Origin: Nonomuraea basaltis
Lineage (GTDB): Bacteria; Actinomycetota; Actinomycetes; Streptosporangiales; Streptosporangiaceae
DNA length: 64,000 nt
NCBI RefSeq assembly: GCF_005893125.1
Contig: NZ_VCJS01000043.1
Span: 1-64,000 of the forward strand
Reading direction: 5' to 3'
Shown here: positions 42,579-51,141 of the stretch, piece by piece
Position numbering within the stretch: position 1 is the stretch's first letter
Layout of the letters: each line of letters opens with the position of its first letter
The notes under the pieces: model-generated
Told to the model about the DNA's origin: nothing
The model's database searches: none
The model's input: the letters and a program-made list of their open reading frames with translations, nothing else
Translations under genes and position numbers: made by a program

Positions 42579-44687
42579 TCAGCTCTCGCCCGGGGCGTCC
42601 AGCTCGCCGAGCGCGAGCGCGGACGCCTCGTCGAGGTCGAGCCTGGCGCCCTCCTCGAAGGCGTTCTTGTAGGCCAGCTCGCCCATCCGGCGCACGCAGT
42701 CCCGCACGCACGCGTCGTGGTCCTCGGTCAGGAACGGCGCGCCCATCTGCGGCAGGCCGGCCGCCTTCCAGTTCTGCTGCAACGCCCCCAGCAGCTGGGC
42801 GGCAGGCGTCAGATCGTCCCGAGCGGCGAAGATCCGTGCTGTCGTCTCCAGCACCAGCAGGGTGCCGAGCGTGTCGTGGAAGTGCCGCTTGATCCGCAGC
42901 CCCTCCCTCGCGCTCTGCAGCGCCTCCTCGGCCCGGTTCGTCGCGAGCCTGGTGAGCGACAGCGCCCACAGCGCGTACGAGCTGACCCACAACTCGCCGC
43001 GCTCCCTGCACACCTGCAGGCAGTCCTGCAGCAGCGACTCCGCCTCGTACAGCTCGCCCTGCGAGGACAGCACCAGCGACAGCTCGACGATGGCGGGCAG
43101 CAGGCCCGGGTTGAGCTCCTTGTTGTCGGTGTTGAACTCGATCGCCACGCCCAGCAGCGCGCTGGCCTTCTGCAGGTCGCCCTGGAGCAGCGCGGCCGTG
43201 CCCTGCATCTTGGAGGCGAGGATCACCGCCCTGGAGTCGCCGACCTGGACGGCCTCGGTGCTGCACGTCTCGGCCGCCTCCTGGGCTCCCGCGCTGTCGC
43301 CCTGGGCGCTGCGCACGTAGGAGAGCACCCACAGCGCCTTGCACCGTTCCTTGCTGGGCCTGGGGTTGGCCTCCAGCGCGCGCTCCAGGTAGAGGCGGCC
43401 CTCGCGGACGAACCCGCAGCACACCCACATGAACCACAGCGACGACAGCAGGGTCAGCGCCAGGACTTCCTTGCCGGGCGTCTTGAGCGCATGCTCCAGC
43501 GCCACCCGCACGTTGTCGTGCTCCTGGCGCATGCGGACGAACCAGTAGATCTGCCGCGGCCCCGACCAGGCGTCCTCGCTGCGCTGGGCCAGGCTCAGGT
43601 AGTAGTCCAGATGACGCTGCCGCATCTGCTGCTTCTGGCCGAGCTTGTCGAGCCACTCGTCGCCGTATTCCGCCAGGGTGTCGATCAGTTTGTACCTGAC
43701 CCCGGCGTGGTTGCTCCTGATCAGCAGGATCGACTTCTCGACCAGGCCGGTGACCAGGTCGGTGAGGTCCTCCGACGGCAGCCGCCCGTCGGCGCACACG
43801 AAACGGGCCGCGTCGAGCTCGAAGTCGCCCGCGAACACCGACAGCCGCGCCCAGAGCAGCCGCTCGGCCGGCTCGCACAGCTCGTGGCTCCAGCCGATGG
43901 CCGCGCGCAGCGTCTGATGCCGCGGCAGCGCCGTCCGGCTGGCGCCGGCCAGCAGGCTGAACCGGTCGGCCAGCAGGCCCAGGATCTGCTCCACCGACAG
44001 CGCCCGCAGCCGCACCGCCGCCAGCTCGATCGCCAGCGGGATGCCGTCGAGCCGCCGGCACAGCTCGGCGACCGCGCCGATGTTGCCCTCGTCGAGCTGG
44101 AAGTCGGGCACGCTGGCCCCGGCCCGGGCGGCGAACAACTGCACGGACTCGTTGGTGAAGAGGTTCTCCGCAGGATCGTCGCCGGGCACCTGCAGCGGCG
44201 GCACGGGGACCACGTGCTCGTACGGCAGGTGCAGCGACTGCCGGCTGGTGGCCAGCACCTTGAGATTGGGCGCGGCCTCCAGCAGCTCGTGCACCAGCTC
44301 CGCGCACCCCTGCACGACGTGCTCGCACGTGTCGATGATGAGCAGCATGTCGCGCTCGCCGACCCACTCCGACAGCGACTCCGACTCCGCCCGCGAGGAC
44401 TGGTCGGCGATGTGCAGCGCGGAGGCGATGGTGTGCTTGACCATGCCCGCGTCCTGCAGCCGGGCCAGGTCGGCGAACCAGACGCCGTCGGGATAATGGG
44501 AGCGCACCTGGTGCGCCAGCCGCAGCACGGTGCGAGACTTCCCCACACCCCCGATGCCCGTGACGGTGACCAGCCGAGATTCGGCGAGGTGCCGTTTGAG
44601 GTTGGCAAGGAGACGCGTCCGGCCGATGAAGCTGGTGAGCTCCGCCGGTAGATTGCCTTCTCGCCGCCAGCCTGTCGGGGTGGCCAT
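42579..44687 (-). CDS. LuxR-type signal-transduction ATPase lacking the HTH domain
   Basis: The 702-residue product starts MATPTGWRREGNLPAELTSF. Its NB-ARC/AAA-like ATPase has a P-loop (VTVTGIGGVGKSRTVLRLAH), Walker B (MLLIIDTCEH) and sensor (NLKVLATSRQSL, then GIPLAIELAAVRLRAL), followed by helical TPR-like repeats. This is the plan of large actinomycete LuxR/MalT-like regulators, which usually finish with a LuxR HTH after a DLDEASALALGE-like segment. Here that segment is present, but the protein stops about seven residues later (ELDAPGES), so the DNA-binding domain is absent. It may signal through a partner or be inactive. The ATG at 44687 has GTGAGG upstream. It is convergent with the terpene synthase, with 2 bp between stops. 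Confidence 0.85.
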   Translation of the reverse strand: MATPTGWRREGNLPAELTSFIGRTRLLANLKRHLAESRLVTVTGIGGVGKSRTVLRLAHQVRSHYPDGVWFADLARLQDAGMVKHTIASALHIADQSSRAESESLSEWVGERDMLLIIDTCEHVVQGCAELVHELLEAAPNLKVLATSRQSLHLPYEHVVPVPPLQVPGDDPAENLFTNESVQLFAARAGASVPDFQLDEGNIGAVAELCRRLDGIPLAIELAAVRLRALSVEQILGLLADRFSLLAGASRTALPRHQTLRAAIGWSHELCEPAERLLWARLSVFAGDFELDAARFVCADGRLPSEDLTDLVTGLVEKSILLIRSNHAGVRYKLIDTLAEYGDEWLDKLGQKQQMRQRHLDYYLSLAQRSEDAWSGPRQIYWFVRMRQEHDNVRVALEHALKTPGKEVLALTLLSSLWFMWVCCGFVREGRLYLERALEANPRPSKERCKALWVLSYVRSAQGDSAGAQEAAETCSTEAVQVGDSRAVILASKMQGTAALLQGDLQKASALLGVAIEFNTDNKELNPGLLPAIVELSLVLSSQGELYEAESLLQDCLQVCRERGELWVSSYALWALSLTRLATNRAEEALQSAREGLRIKRHFHDTLGTLLVLETTARIFAARDDLTPAAQLLGALQQNWKAAGLPQMGAPFLTEDHDACVRDCVRRMGELAYKNAFEEGARLDLDEASALALGELDAPGES

Positions 44688-44799
44688 GAGCAGCCTCACG
44701 GGGGATAGGCGACACCTGCCCTCGCATCGTACCGCCGTGAATCCTGCCTGTCCTTGGACCCGCGGACGTGCTCGGTGTTGGTTTGTAGACCTGGGTAGC

Positions 44800-44928
44800 A
44801 TGTTGACCGTGGAAGATTTCTACCCTGAGCAGACGGCGGACGACAAGGACCTCGGCTGGGGCGACGACCTGCCGGACGAGGACGCGGACGAGTTCTACCT
44901 GGACAACAAGCCCCCGCACTGGGGCTGA
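44800..44928 (+). CDS. Conserved-looking acidic 42-residue protein
   Basis: The ATG at 44800 starts a 42-residue product reading MLTVEDFYPEQTADDKDLGW, an acidic middle and the ending EFYLDNKPPHWG. The VEDFYPEQ opening and the PPHWG ending recall small hypothetical proteins of actinobacteria; their function is not known to me. It is rich in Asp/Glu, with several aromatic residues and no membrane segment. It lies immediately upstream of the GNAT gene (15 bp gap) on the same strand, so the two are probably co-transcribed. It is divergent from the LuxR-type ATPase. Confidence 0.7.
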   Translation: MLTVEDFYPEQTADDKDLGWGDDLPDEDADEFYLDNKPPHWG

Positions 44929-44943
44929 GTCCCGGCTCTCCCG

Positions 44944-45393
44944 ATGAACGGACACGCGCTGCGCCCCGCCGCGCCCGCCGACTACGACGCGATAGCGGCT
45001 GTGGTCGACGAGTGGTGGGGCCGCCCCATCCTGGGCTCCCTGCCCCGGCTCTACCTGGACCATTTCCACCGGACGAGCCTGGTCGCCGATGGCCCTGACG
45101 GGATGGCGGGCTTCCTGATCGGTTTCCTGTCGCCGTCGGCGGCGGACGAGGCGTACATCCACTTCGTCGGCGTCTCACCCGGCGCCCGGGGCGGCGGGGT
45201 CGCCCGCGCGCTGTACGAGCGCTTCTTCGCGCTGGCCCGCGACCACGACCGGCACGTGGTCAAGGCCATCACCTCGCCGGTCAACGAGGCGTCCATCGCC
45301 TTCCACCGCCGCATGGGCTTCACGGTCGCCGGCCCCGTCCCCGATTACAACGGCCCAGGCGCCGATCTGGTCACCTTCGAACGCCCCCTCTGA
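44944..45393 (+). CDS. GNAT-family N-acetyltransferase
   Basis: The 149-residue GNAT protein begins MNGHALRPAAPADYDAIAAV. The acetyl-CoA-binding loop is VGVSPGARGGGVARALYERF (motif A), and ITSPVNEASIAFHRRMGFTV corresponds to motif B with the usual Asn-Glu and Tyr/His-Arg-Arg-MGF ending. The substrate is unknown. The ATG at 44944 is reached soon after the stop of the 42-residue protein, suggesting a two-gene unit. Tail-to-tail with the following membrane protein gene on the opposite strand. Confidence 0.88.
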   Translation: MNGHALRPAAPADYDAIAAVVDEWWGRPILGSLPRLYLDHFHRTSLVADGPDGMAGFLIGFLSPSAADEAYIHFVGVSPGARGGGVARALYERFFALARDHDRHVVKAITSPVNEASIAFHRRMGFTVAGPVPDYNGPGADLVTFERPL

Positions 45394-45459
45394 CCACCGC
45401 CGCCGCTCGGCCTCAGCGAACGTCATCCGCCGCTGCCGGTGCCTGGGCGACCGGCGTCG

Positions 45460-46167
45460 TCATCCCTGTGGTTCGTACTCGTCGTCGCTCATCCTGGCCA
45501 AGGTGAGCGCGGCGGCGGCGAATCCGAGCGCCGTCAGTCCCCAGGCGGCCCCGTCCAAGACCTTGGGAGCGTCGCTGATCACGAAGGCCAGGTGCAGCGG
45601 CTGCGAGGCGACCAGCGCCAGGCCGGCCCAGGCAGGGATCACATGTGCCCGCCACAGGGCCGCGCCCAGCAGGACGGTGCCCAGGACGTGGCCCAGGACG
45701 AAGATTCCCACGGAGGCCGCGAGGGCGGGCTGTGCCGCCAGCGCCTCCAGCAGCGCGGCGCCGTCCGAAGGGCTCAGCCCGGCCGTGACGGCGGCCAGGG
45801 CGGCGGCGTCCGAGGCGCCGAGCGCCGCCATACCCAGGTAGCCGGGCAGGGCCAGGGTGATGGCCGCGATCGCCAGCACCGGCGCACCGCGCAACGCCAT
45901 CCGCGCCATCGCGAACAGGGCCGGGACCAGCACGAGCGTGGCGATCGGGATGAGCCAGAGCACCGCGTCCTGCGCCCCCTGCCCGGCGGCGACCGCGGCC
46001 AGCTGAGCCGCGGGGTCGTCGGTGGTGCTGTAGGGGAGGATGACACGCAGGACGGCGACGCACAGAGGGCCGAGCGGCAGGAGCACGGCGAGGGCACGAC
46101 GGCGGAAGGCACGCGTGTCACGCGCCTTCCGCATGGTGGCGGAGCCGATGGTCATGATGTCTCCCAT
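45460..46167 (-). CDS. Polytopic membrane protein of unknown function
   Basis: The 235-residue, Ala/Leu-rich integral membrane protein has about six helices (ALAVLLPLGPLCVAVLRVIL, AVLWLIPIATLVLVPALFAM, VLAIAAITLALPGYLGMAAL, and three more toward the C-terminus). It ends with a short acidic cytoplasmic tail (SDDEYEPQG). It is divergent from the two-component system at 46344, a position often held by the membrane target of such systems, but nothing proves this. The first ATG is at 46167; an internal ATG two residues after the start region (MTIGSATM) is equally possible. Confidence 0.72.
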   Translation of the reverse strand: MGDIMTIGSATMRKARDTRAFRRRALAVLLPLGPLCVAVLRVILPYSTTDDPAAQLAAVAAGQGAQDAVLWLIPIATLVLVPALFAMARMALRGAPVLAIAAITLALPGYLGMAALGASDAAALAAVTAGLSPSDGAALLEALAAQPALAASVGIFVLGHVLGTVLLGAALWRAHVIPAWAGLALVASQPLHLAFVISDAPKVLDGAAWGLTALGFAAAALTLARMSDDEYEPQG

Positions 46168-46343
46168 TCAGTCGGACCGGAGCGGGCCGAGTAGTCGCCG
46201 GGCCCGTCCGGGCAGGCTCATGGTCGGTCGTGGAGCGGCTGCTCCGGCACGGCGTACGCCCCCGCCGCGACCGGGCGATCTTCCCGGCCGCTCTGGGGGC
46301 CCGCCCCTATGCGCGGGCCTCGGCGAGCGCCCATCATGAACGC

Positions 46344-48335
46344 ATGAAGGTGCTGGCCTGGGGCCTGTTCGCGGTGGCCGTGACCGAGGCGGTCGCCGGC
46401 GTGACGGCCGCCGTCGTGGCGGGGATGACCTTCGAGGCCGCCGCCGAGAGCTTCATCGTCACGAACTCCGCCATCGGCCTCTCCCTCGCCTGCGCCGGCG
46501 TCCTGCTCGCCTGGCAGCGCCCGCGCAACGCCATCGGCTGGCTCCTGCTGGCCGCCGCCGTCACACAGGCCGGCACCGCCGCGGGCGCGGGCCTGCTGGC
46601 GATCGGCGAGGTGCACGGCTGGCCCGAGGGCATGCAGCGGACGCTCGTCACGTTCGCCGCCTACTCCTGGCCGTGGTCGATCGCGCTGTGCCTGCCGCTG
46701 GTCCTGCTGCTCTTCCCCGACGGCCGCCCGCCGAGCCCCCGCTGGGCCTGGCTGGTCCCCGTGACGGTCCTGACCGCCCCGCTCTTCGTGCTCGAGATGG
46801 GCGCCTCCCCGACGGGCCTGTCGGCCGGCTCGAGCGTCGTCGGCTACCTCACCATCCCCGCCCACGAAGACCTGGCCGCCCTCTGGACGGCGACCGAGGT
46901 GCGCGGCGCCGTACTGGTCCTCGCCGCCCTCGCCGGGCTGGCGCTGCGCTACCGCCGGGGCGGCGAGCGCGAGCGGCGCCAGCTCCTGTGGCTGCTGCTC
47001 GCCGTGGTGCTGGTGTTCGCGGCGGTCATGGTCTGGTGGGGGGTGTTCGAGGCCGGGCCGGTGCTGGTGCTGCTGGCCATCCCGCTGGTCCCGATCGCGA
47101 TCACCGTCGCCATCCTGCGGCACGGCCTGCTCGACATCCGCCTGATCGTCTCGCGTACGGTGCTGTACGCGCTGCTGACCTCGGGCGTGATCGCCCTCTA
47201 CGCCCTCCTGGTGACCGTCCTCGGCCGTGCTGGGCCGGGCGACTCGGTGTTCGCCACCGTGCTGATCGCCGTCGGCTTCAACCCGGTCAGGGTACGGCTG
47301 CAGCGGGTCGTCGACCGGCTCCTGTACGGCGACCGCGTCGACCCGGCCCGGGCCCTGTCGCGGATCGGACGCCGCCTGGCCGACCCCGCACCCGGACTGG
47401 CCGGGGCGGTGGCAGCGCTCTGCACGGTCCTGCGCCTGCCCTTCGCCGCGCTGCGCTCCGCCGACGTCGAACGCACCTCGTACGGCACCGCCCCCGAACG
47501 CCTCCACACCGTCCCCCTCGTCTACGGGGGTGACCGCGTGGGCGAGCTGATCGTCGGCCTGCGACCGGGCGAGCGGGCGGTATCCGCGGCCGACGCCCGC
47601 GTCCTGGAGCTGCTGGCCGTGCCGCTGGCGGTGGCCGTACACGCCACCGGCCTGTCCGAGGAGCTGCAGCGCATCCGCGAGCACATTGTCGTGGCCCGCG
47701 AGGACGAGCGCCGGCGGCTGCGCCGCGACCTGCACGACGGGCTCGGCCCCACCCTCACCGGCGTGGTGTACCAGGCCGACGCGGCAGGGAACGTGCTGGC
47801 CGACGACCCCGCCCGCGCCAAGGAGCTGCTCCTCAGGCTCCGTGCCGAGGTGACGTCGGCCATCGAGGACATCAGGCGCCTGGTGTACGGCCTGCGCCCG
47901 CCCGCGCTCGACGACCTCGGCCTGGTGGGCGCGCTGCGGCAGCAGGCCGAGCGGCTGTCGCTCGACGTCAGCATCCGCGCCTCCCACAACCTGTCCGCGC
48001 TGCCCGCCGCCGTGGAGGTGGCCGCGTACCGCATCGTCACCGAGGCGCTGAACAACGTCGCCCGTCACGCCCGGGCCACCACCGCGCGGGTCGACCTCAC
48101 GCTCGGCGACCGCCTCCACGTCGAGGTCAGCGACGATGGCGCGGGTGGCGGCGACGGAGTGGGTGGCGGCGACGGTGCGAGTGACGGCGCTTGGCGGCCG
48201 GGGGTCGGCCTGCGATCCATGCGTGAGCGGGCGGAGGAGCTCGGCGGCACCTGCGAGGCGGGTCCCGGGGACGGCGGCGGCGGGCGGGTCGTGGCGCTGC
48301 TGCCGCTGGCGGTCGCGGTGGCGGTGGCGTCATGA
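46344..48335 (+). CDS. NarL-type sensor histidine kinase
   Basis: The 663-residue product has an N-terminal membrane region of about nine helices with LLLFPDGRPPSPRWAW and GLLDIRLIVSRTVLYALLTS in it. A GAF-like segment follows, then HisKA_3 with the phospho-acceptor His in EDERRRLRRDLHDGLGPTLT, and an HATPase region (YRIVTEALNNVARHARATTA; GVGLRSMRERAEELGGTCEA). This plan fits LiaS/DesK-like kinases with polytopic sensors. Its stop overlaps the response-regulator start (ATGA at 48332-48335). The ATG at 46344 is chosen because the upstream extension is Arg/His-rich and not membrane-like. A Gly/Asp-rich insertion lies between the ATPase boxes (GAGGGDGVGGGDGASDG). Confidence 0.9.
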   Translation: MKVLAWGLFAVAVTEAVAGVTAAVVAGMTFEAAAESFIVTNSAIGLSLACAGVLLAWQRPRNAIGWLLLAAAVTQAGTAAGAGLLAIGEVHGWPEGMQRTLVTFAAYSWPWSIALCLPLVLLLFPDGRPPSPRWAWLVPVTVLTAPLFVLEMGASPTGLSAGSSVVGYLTIPAHEDLAALWTATEVRGAVLVLAALAGLALRYRRGGERERRQLLWLLLAVVLVFAAVMVWWGVFEAGPVLVLLAIPLVPIAITVAILRHGLLDIRLIVSRTVLYALLTSGVIALYALLVTVLGRAGPGDSVFATVLIAVGFNPVRVRLQRVVDRLLYGDRVDPARALSRIGRRLADPAPGLAGAVAALCTVLRLPFAALRSADVERTSYGTAPERLHTVPLVYGGDRVGELIVGLRPGERAVSAADARVLELLAVPLAVAVHATGLSEELQRIREHIVVAREDERRRLRRDLHDGLGPTLTGVVYQADAAGNVLADDPARAKELLLRLRAEVTSAIEDIRRLVYGLRPPALDDLGLVGALRQQAERLSLDVSIRASHNLSALPAAVEVAAYRIVTEALNNVARHARATTARVDLTLGDRLHVEVSDDGAGGGDGVGGGDGASDGAWRPGVGLRSMRERAEELGGTCEAGPGDGGGGRVVALLPLAVAVAVAS

Positions 48336-48988
48336 GCGTCCGCGTCGTGATCGCCGACGACCACCCGGTGGTACGTGACGGGCTCGCCGCCCTGCTGTCC
48401 ACTCTGCCGGGCATGGAGGTCGCGGGGACCGCGTCCAGCGGGCGGGAGGCGGTGCGGGCGGCGGTCACGCTGGCGCCGGACGTCCTCGTCCTCGACATCC
48501 AGATGCCGGGAATGTCGGGCATCGACGCCGCCCGGGAGGTGGCCGCGGCCGCGCCGGGGGTGGCGGTATTGATGCTGACGATGTACGAGGACGACGAGTC
48601 GGTGTTCGCGGCCATGCGCGCCGGGGCTCGCGGATACGTGCTCAAGGGCGCGGAACAGGACGAGATCGTGCGCGCGATCCGAGCCGTGGCCGCCGGCGAG
48701 GCGATCTTCGGCCCCGGCGTGGCCCGCCGCGTGCTCGGCCACCTGACTGCCCCGCGCCTCTCGGGTGAGCCGTTCCCCGAGCTCACGCGGCGGGAGCGGG
48801 ACGTACTCGACCTGATCGCCGCCGGCCACGCCAACGCCTCGATCGGGGCGCGGCTGGCGCTGGCGCCCAAGACGGTGAGCAACCACATCTCCAGCATCTT
48901 CGCCAAGCTCCAGGTCGCCTCCCGGGCCGAGGCCATCGTCCTGGCCAGGGACGCCGGCCTCGGCCGCCCACCCGATCCGCAGGAGTGA
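48332..48988 (+). CDS. NarL/FixJ-family response regulator
   Basis: The 218-residue product has a receiver domain with acidic pocket IADDHPV, phospho-acceptor D55 in VLVLDIQMPGMSG and Lys in YVLKGAEQDEI. The C-terminal LuxR HTH runs from FPELTRRERDVLDLIAAGHA through LAPKTVSNHISSIFAKLQVA. It is translationally coupled to the kinase (4-bp overlap), forming one two-component system. Target genes are not evident; the divergent membrane protein and the downstream esterase are candidates by proximity only. Confidence 0.95.
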   Translation: MSVRVVIADDHPVVRDGLAALLSTLPGMEVAGTASSGREAVRAAVTLAPDVLVLDIQMPGMSGIDAAREVAAAAPGVAVLMLTMYEDDESVFAAMRAGARGYVLKGAEQDEIVRAIRAVAAGEAIFGPGVARRVLGHLTAPRLSGEPFPELTRRERDVLDLIAAGHANASIGARLALAPKTVSNHISSIFAKLQVASRAEAIVLARDAGLGRPPDPQE

Positions 48989-49126
48989 GCGACGGCCGGT
49001 CGACTTGCCGGGGGTGGGCGGCGGCCCTGTCGGCAACGTCCGCACCCGCGAATCTCCATCCGCCGCTGACCAGGGTGGGATTTAATCCGTGGCCCGATCC
49101 GGGCAAACCGAGCTACGTTCCGTCGC

Positions 49127-50296
49127 ATGGCGGAGATTCACGGCACGTGCGACGACCGTTTCGGCGAGGTACGCGAGATGCTGGCGACCTCCCTGGCCAA
49201 CGGCGACGACGTGGGCGCCTCGGCCGCGGTGTACGTGGACGGCGAGCCGGTCGTCGACCTGTGGGGCGGGTACGCCGACCCGGACCGCGACGTCCCATGG
49301 CAGCGCGACACCATCACCAACGTCTGGTCCACCACCAAGACCATGACGGCGCTGTGCGCGCTGATCCTCGCCGACCGGGGCGAGCTCGATCTGGCCGCGC
49401 CGGTGGCCGCGTACTGGCCCGAGTTCGCCGCCGCGGGCAAGGAGCGCGTACAGGTCCGGCACGTCCTCTCCCACACCGCCGGCCTGCCGACCTTCGACGC
49501 GCCCATGAGCGTCGAGGACCTCTTCGACTGGGAGCGGTCCACGGCCCGGCTGGCCGCCCAGCCCACCCGCTGGGAGCCGGGCACCGAGAGCGGCTATCAC
49601 GTGGTCACCCAGGGACACCTGATCGGGGAGGTCGTCCGCCGCATCACCGGCCGCACCCTGGGCACGTTCTTCGCCGAGGAGGTGGCCGGACCGCTGGGCG
49701 CCGACTTCCACATCGGCCTGCCCGCCGAGCACGACCACCGCGTCGCCCCGGTCATCCCGCCCTCGCCCCCTGCCGGCGACCGCCGGCCGGACGAGCCGTT
49801 CCATCCCGAGATCCGGGCTGCGGACGCGAACACCACCGCCTGGCGGCGTGCCGAGATCCCGGCCGCCAACGGACACGGCAACGCCCGCTCGGTCGCCGCC
49901 ATCCAGTCGGTGCTGGCCTGCGGCGGAGCGCTGGGCGGCGTCAGGCTGCTGTCACCGGCGGGCTGCGAACGTGCCCTGAAGGAGCAGTATCACGGCCTGG
50001 ATCGCTACCTGGGCGCCCGGATGCGCTACGGCATGGGGTACGCCATCTATGGCGGTCAGCGCACGTGCTACTGGGGCGGATGGGGCGGCTCCATGGTCTT
50101 CGTCGACCTCGACGCCCGGATGACGGTGGCGTACGTGATGAACCAGATGGTCGACCGAGGCGGACTCGGCGACGAACGCGCCCTCGGCATCGTCCTGGCC
50201 GCGTACTCGCCGGCGGCCGGGCGCGGGGAGCCGCTCAGGGCGGATCCGTCACCGCGCGCCCGCCCTGAGCACAAAGCCCCCTGGATCGGCGGCTAA
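49127..50296 (+). CDS. Class C beta-lactamase-like serine hydrolase (esterase EstB type)
   Basis: The 389-residue protein has the SxxK active-site motif STTK (NVWSTTKTMTALCALI). The Tyr of the YxN-type position lies in SGYHVVTQGHLIGEVV, and the HxG/KTG position reads CYWGGWGGSMVF. LAAPVAAYWPEFAAAGKERV and VRHVLSHTAGLP are typical of esterase/D-aminopeptidase relatives of class C beta-lactamases. No signal peptide is present, favouring an intracellular esterase rather than a drug-inactivating lactamase. The ATG at 49127 follows the response regulator by about 140 bp. The tail (DPSPRARPEHKAPWIGG) is unrelated to the fold. Its stop overlaps the convergent ABC permease stop by 4 bp. Confidence 0.87.
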   Translation: MAEIHGTCDDRFGEVREMLATSLANGDDVGASAAVYVDGEPVVDLWGGYADPDRDVPWQRDTITNVWSTTKTMTALCALILADRGELDLAAPVAAYWPEFAAAGKERVQVRHVLSHTAGLPTFDAPMSVEDLFDWERSTARLAAQPTRWEPGTESGYHVVTQGHLIGEVVRRITGRTLGTFFAEEVAGPLGADFHIGLPAEHDHRVAPVIPPSPPAGDRRPDEPFHPEIRAADANTTAWRRAEIPAANGHGNARSVAAIQSVLACGGALGGVRLLSPAGCERALKEQYHGLDRYLGARMRYGMGYAIYGGQRTCYWGGWGGSMVFVDLDARMTVAYVMNQMVDRGGLGDERALGIVLAAYSPAAGRGEPLRADPSPRARPEHKAPWIGG

Positions 50297-51141
50297 CTCA
50301 CCACATCCTTGCGCCGGAACCGGCGGAAGGCCACCGCGATCAGGATGGCCGCATACGTGATCGACACCGACGCGCCCTTGGCCATGCCGCTCCAGTCCAG
50401 CTCCGGTGCCAGGGCGTCCAGCCAGGCGTTGTTCCAGAACGTGGGCAGGAACTCGCGCAGCACCCCCAGCGCCTCGACCGCCTGCAGGATGTTGCTGACG
50501 ATCCAGAGCCCGACCGCGCCGCCGACCGCCCCCAGAGGGGAGTCGGTGAGGGTGGAGATGAGGAACGCCAGCGCGGCCACCACGAGCTGGCTGACCAGCG
50601 CGTACCCGATCACGATGCCGAAACGCGGCAGCACGTCGAACGCCGGGATCGTCTCGCCCGTGCCGGGCACCTGGATGTCGTTCCACCCGAACGCCAGCGT
50701 GCCCGCCAGCAGCGCCATCAGCGGCAGGCAGATCACGGCCGCCGCCGAGTAGCCCAGCGCCACGATCAGCTTCTGCCGCAGCAGCCGGTCCCGGGGAATC
50801 GGCGCGGCCAGCAGGTAGCGGAGCGACGACCAGTTGGCCTCGCTGGACACCGTGTCGCCGCAGAACAGGGCGACCGCCACCACCAGCAGGAAGCTGGCCG
50901 ACACCGACAGGGCGAACGCGGCGAAGTTCAGGCCGCTCTCGGTCGCCAGGTCGGAGATGCGCAGCGACGCCTGCCCCCCGCCGTTGGATTGCGGCCCGAA
51001 CTGGAACGCGATCACCAGAATCCACGGGAGTGCCAGCAGCAGCCCGAACATGACCATCGTCCGCCGCCGCTTGAACTGCCTGACGATCTCCACCCGCAGT
51101 GGCAGCGTGCGGCGGGGCGCGTAGCCCGGCGCGGCGGTCAT
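50293..51141 (-). CDS. ABC-2 type transporter permease
   Basis: The 282-residue product has six membrane helices (VMFGLLLALPWILVIAFQF first) with a large loop after the first helix and a basic N-terminus (MTAAPGYAPRRTLPLRVEIV, then RQFKRRRT). This is the ABC-2 exporter permease plan. It overlaps the end of the hydrolase-ATPase fusion gene (51138-51141, ATGA), so the two are translationally coupled and should form one transporter. In such systems the permease and ATPase export antibiotics, lipids or peptides or give resistance to them. Confidence 0.88.
   Translation of the reverse strand: MTAAPGYAPRRTLPLRVEIVRQFKRRRTMVMFGLLLALPWILVIAFQFGPQSNGGGQASLRISDLATESGLNFAAFALSVSASFLLVVAVALFCGDTVSSEANWSSLRYLLAAPIPRDRLLRQKLIVALGYSAAAVICLPLMALLAGTLAFGWNDIQVPGTGETIPAFDVLPRFGIVIGYALVSQLVVAALAFLISTLTDSPLGAVGGAVGLWIVSNILQAVEALGVLREFLPTFWNNAWLDALAPELDWSGMAKGASVSITYAAILIAVAFRRFRRKDVVS

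Noticed and set aside
41704..45162. 1152-residue minus-strand frame across the terpene synthase and LuxR-type ATPase
   Set aside because: Arg/Ala/Gly-rich shadow in a different phase from the real ATPase frame.
46218..48119. 633-residue frame antisense to the histidine kinase
   Set aside because: Shadow composition rich in Gly/Asp/His/Gln; the kinase on the other strand is unmistakable.
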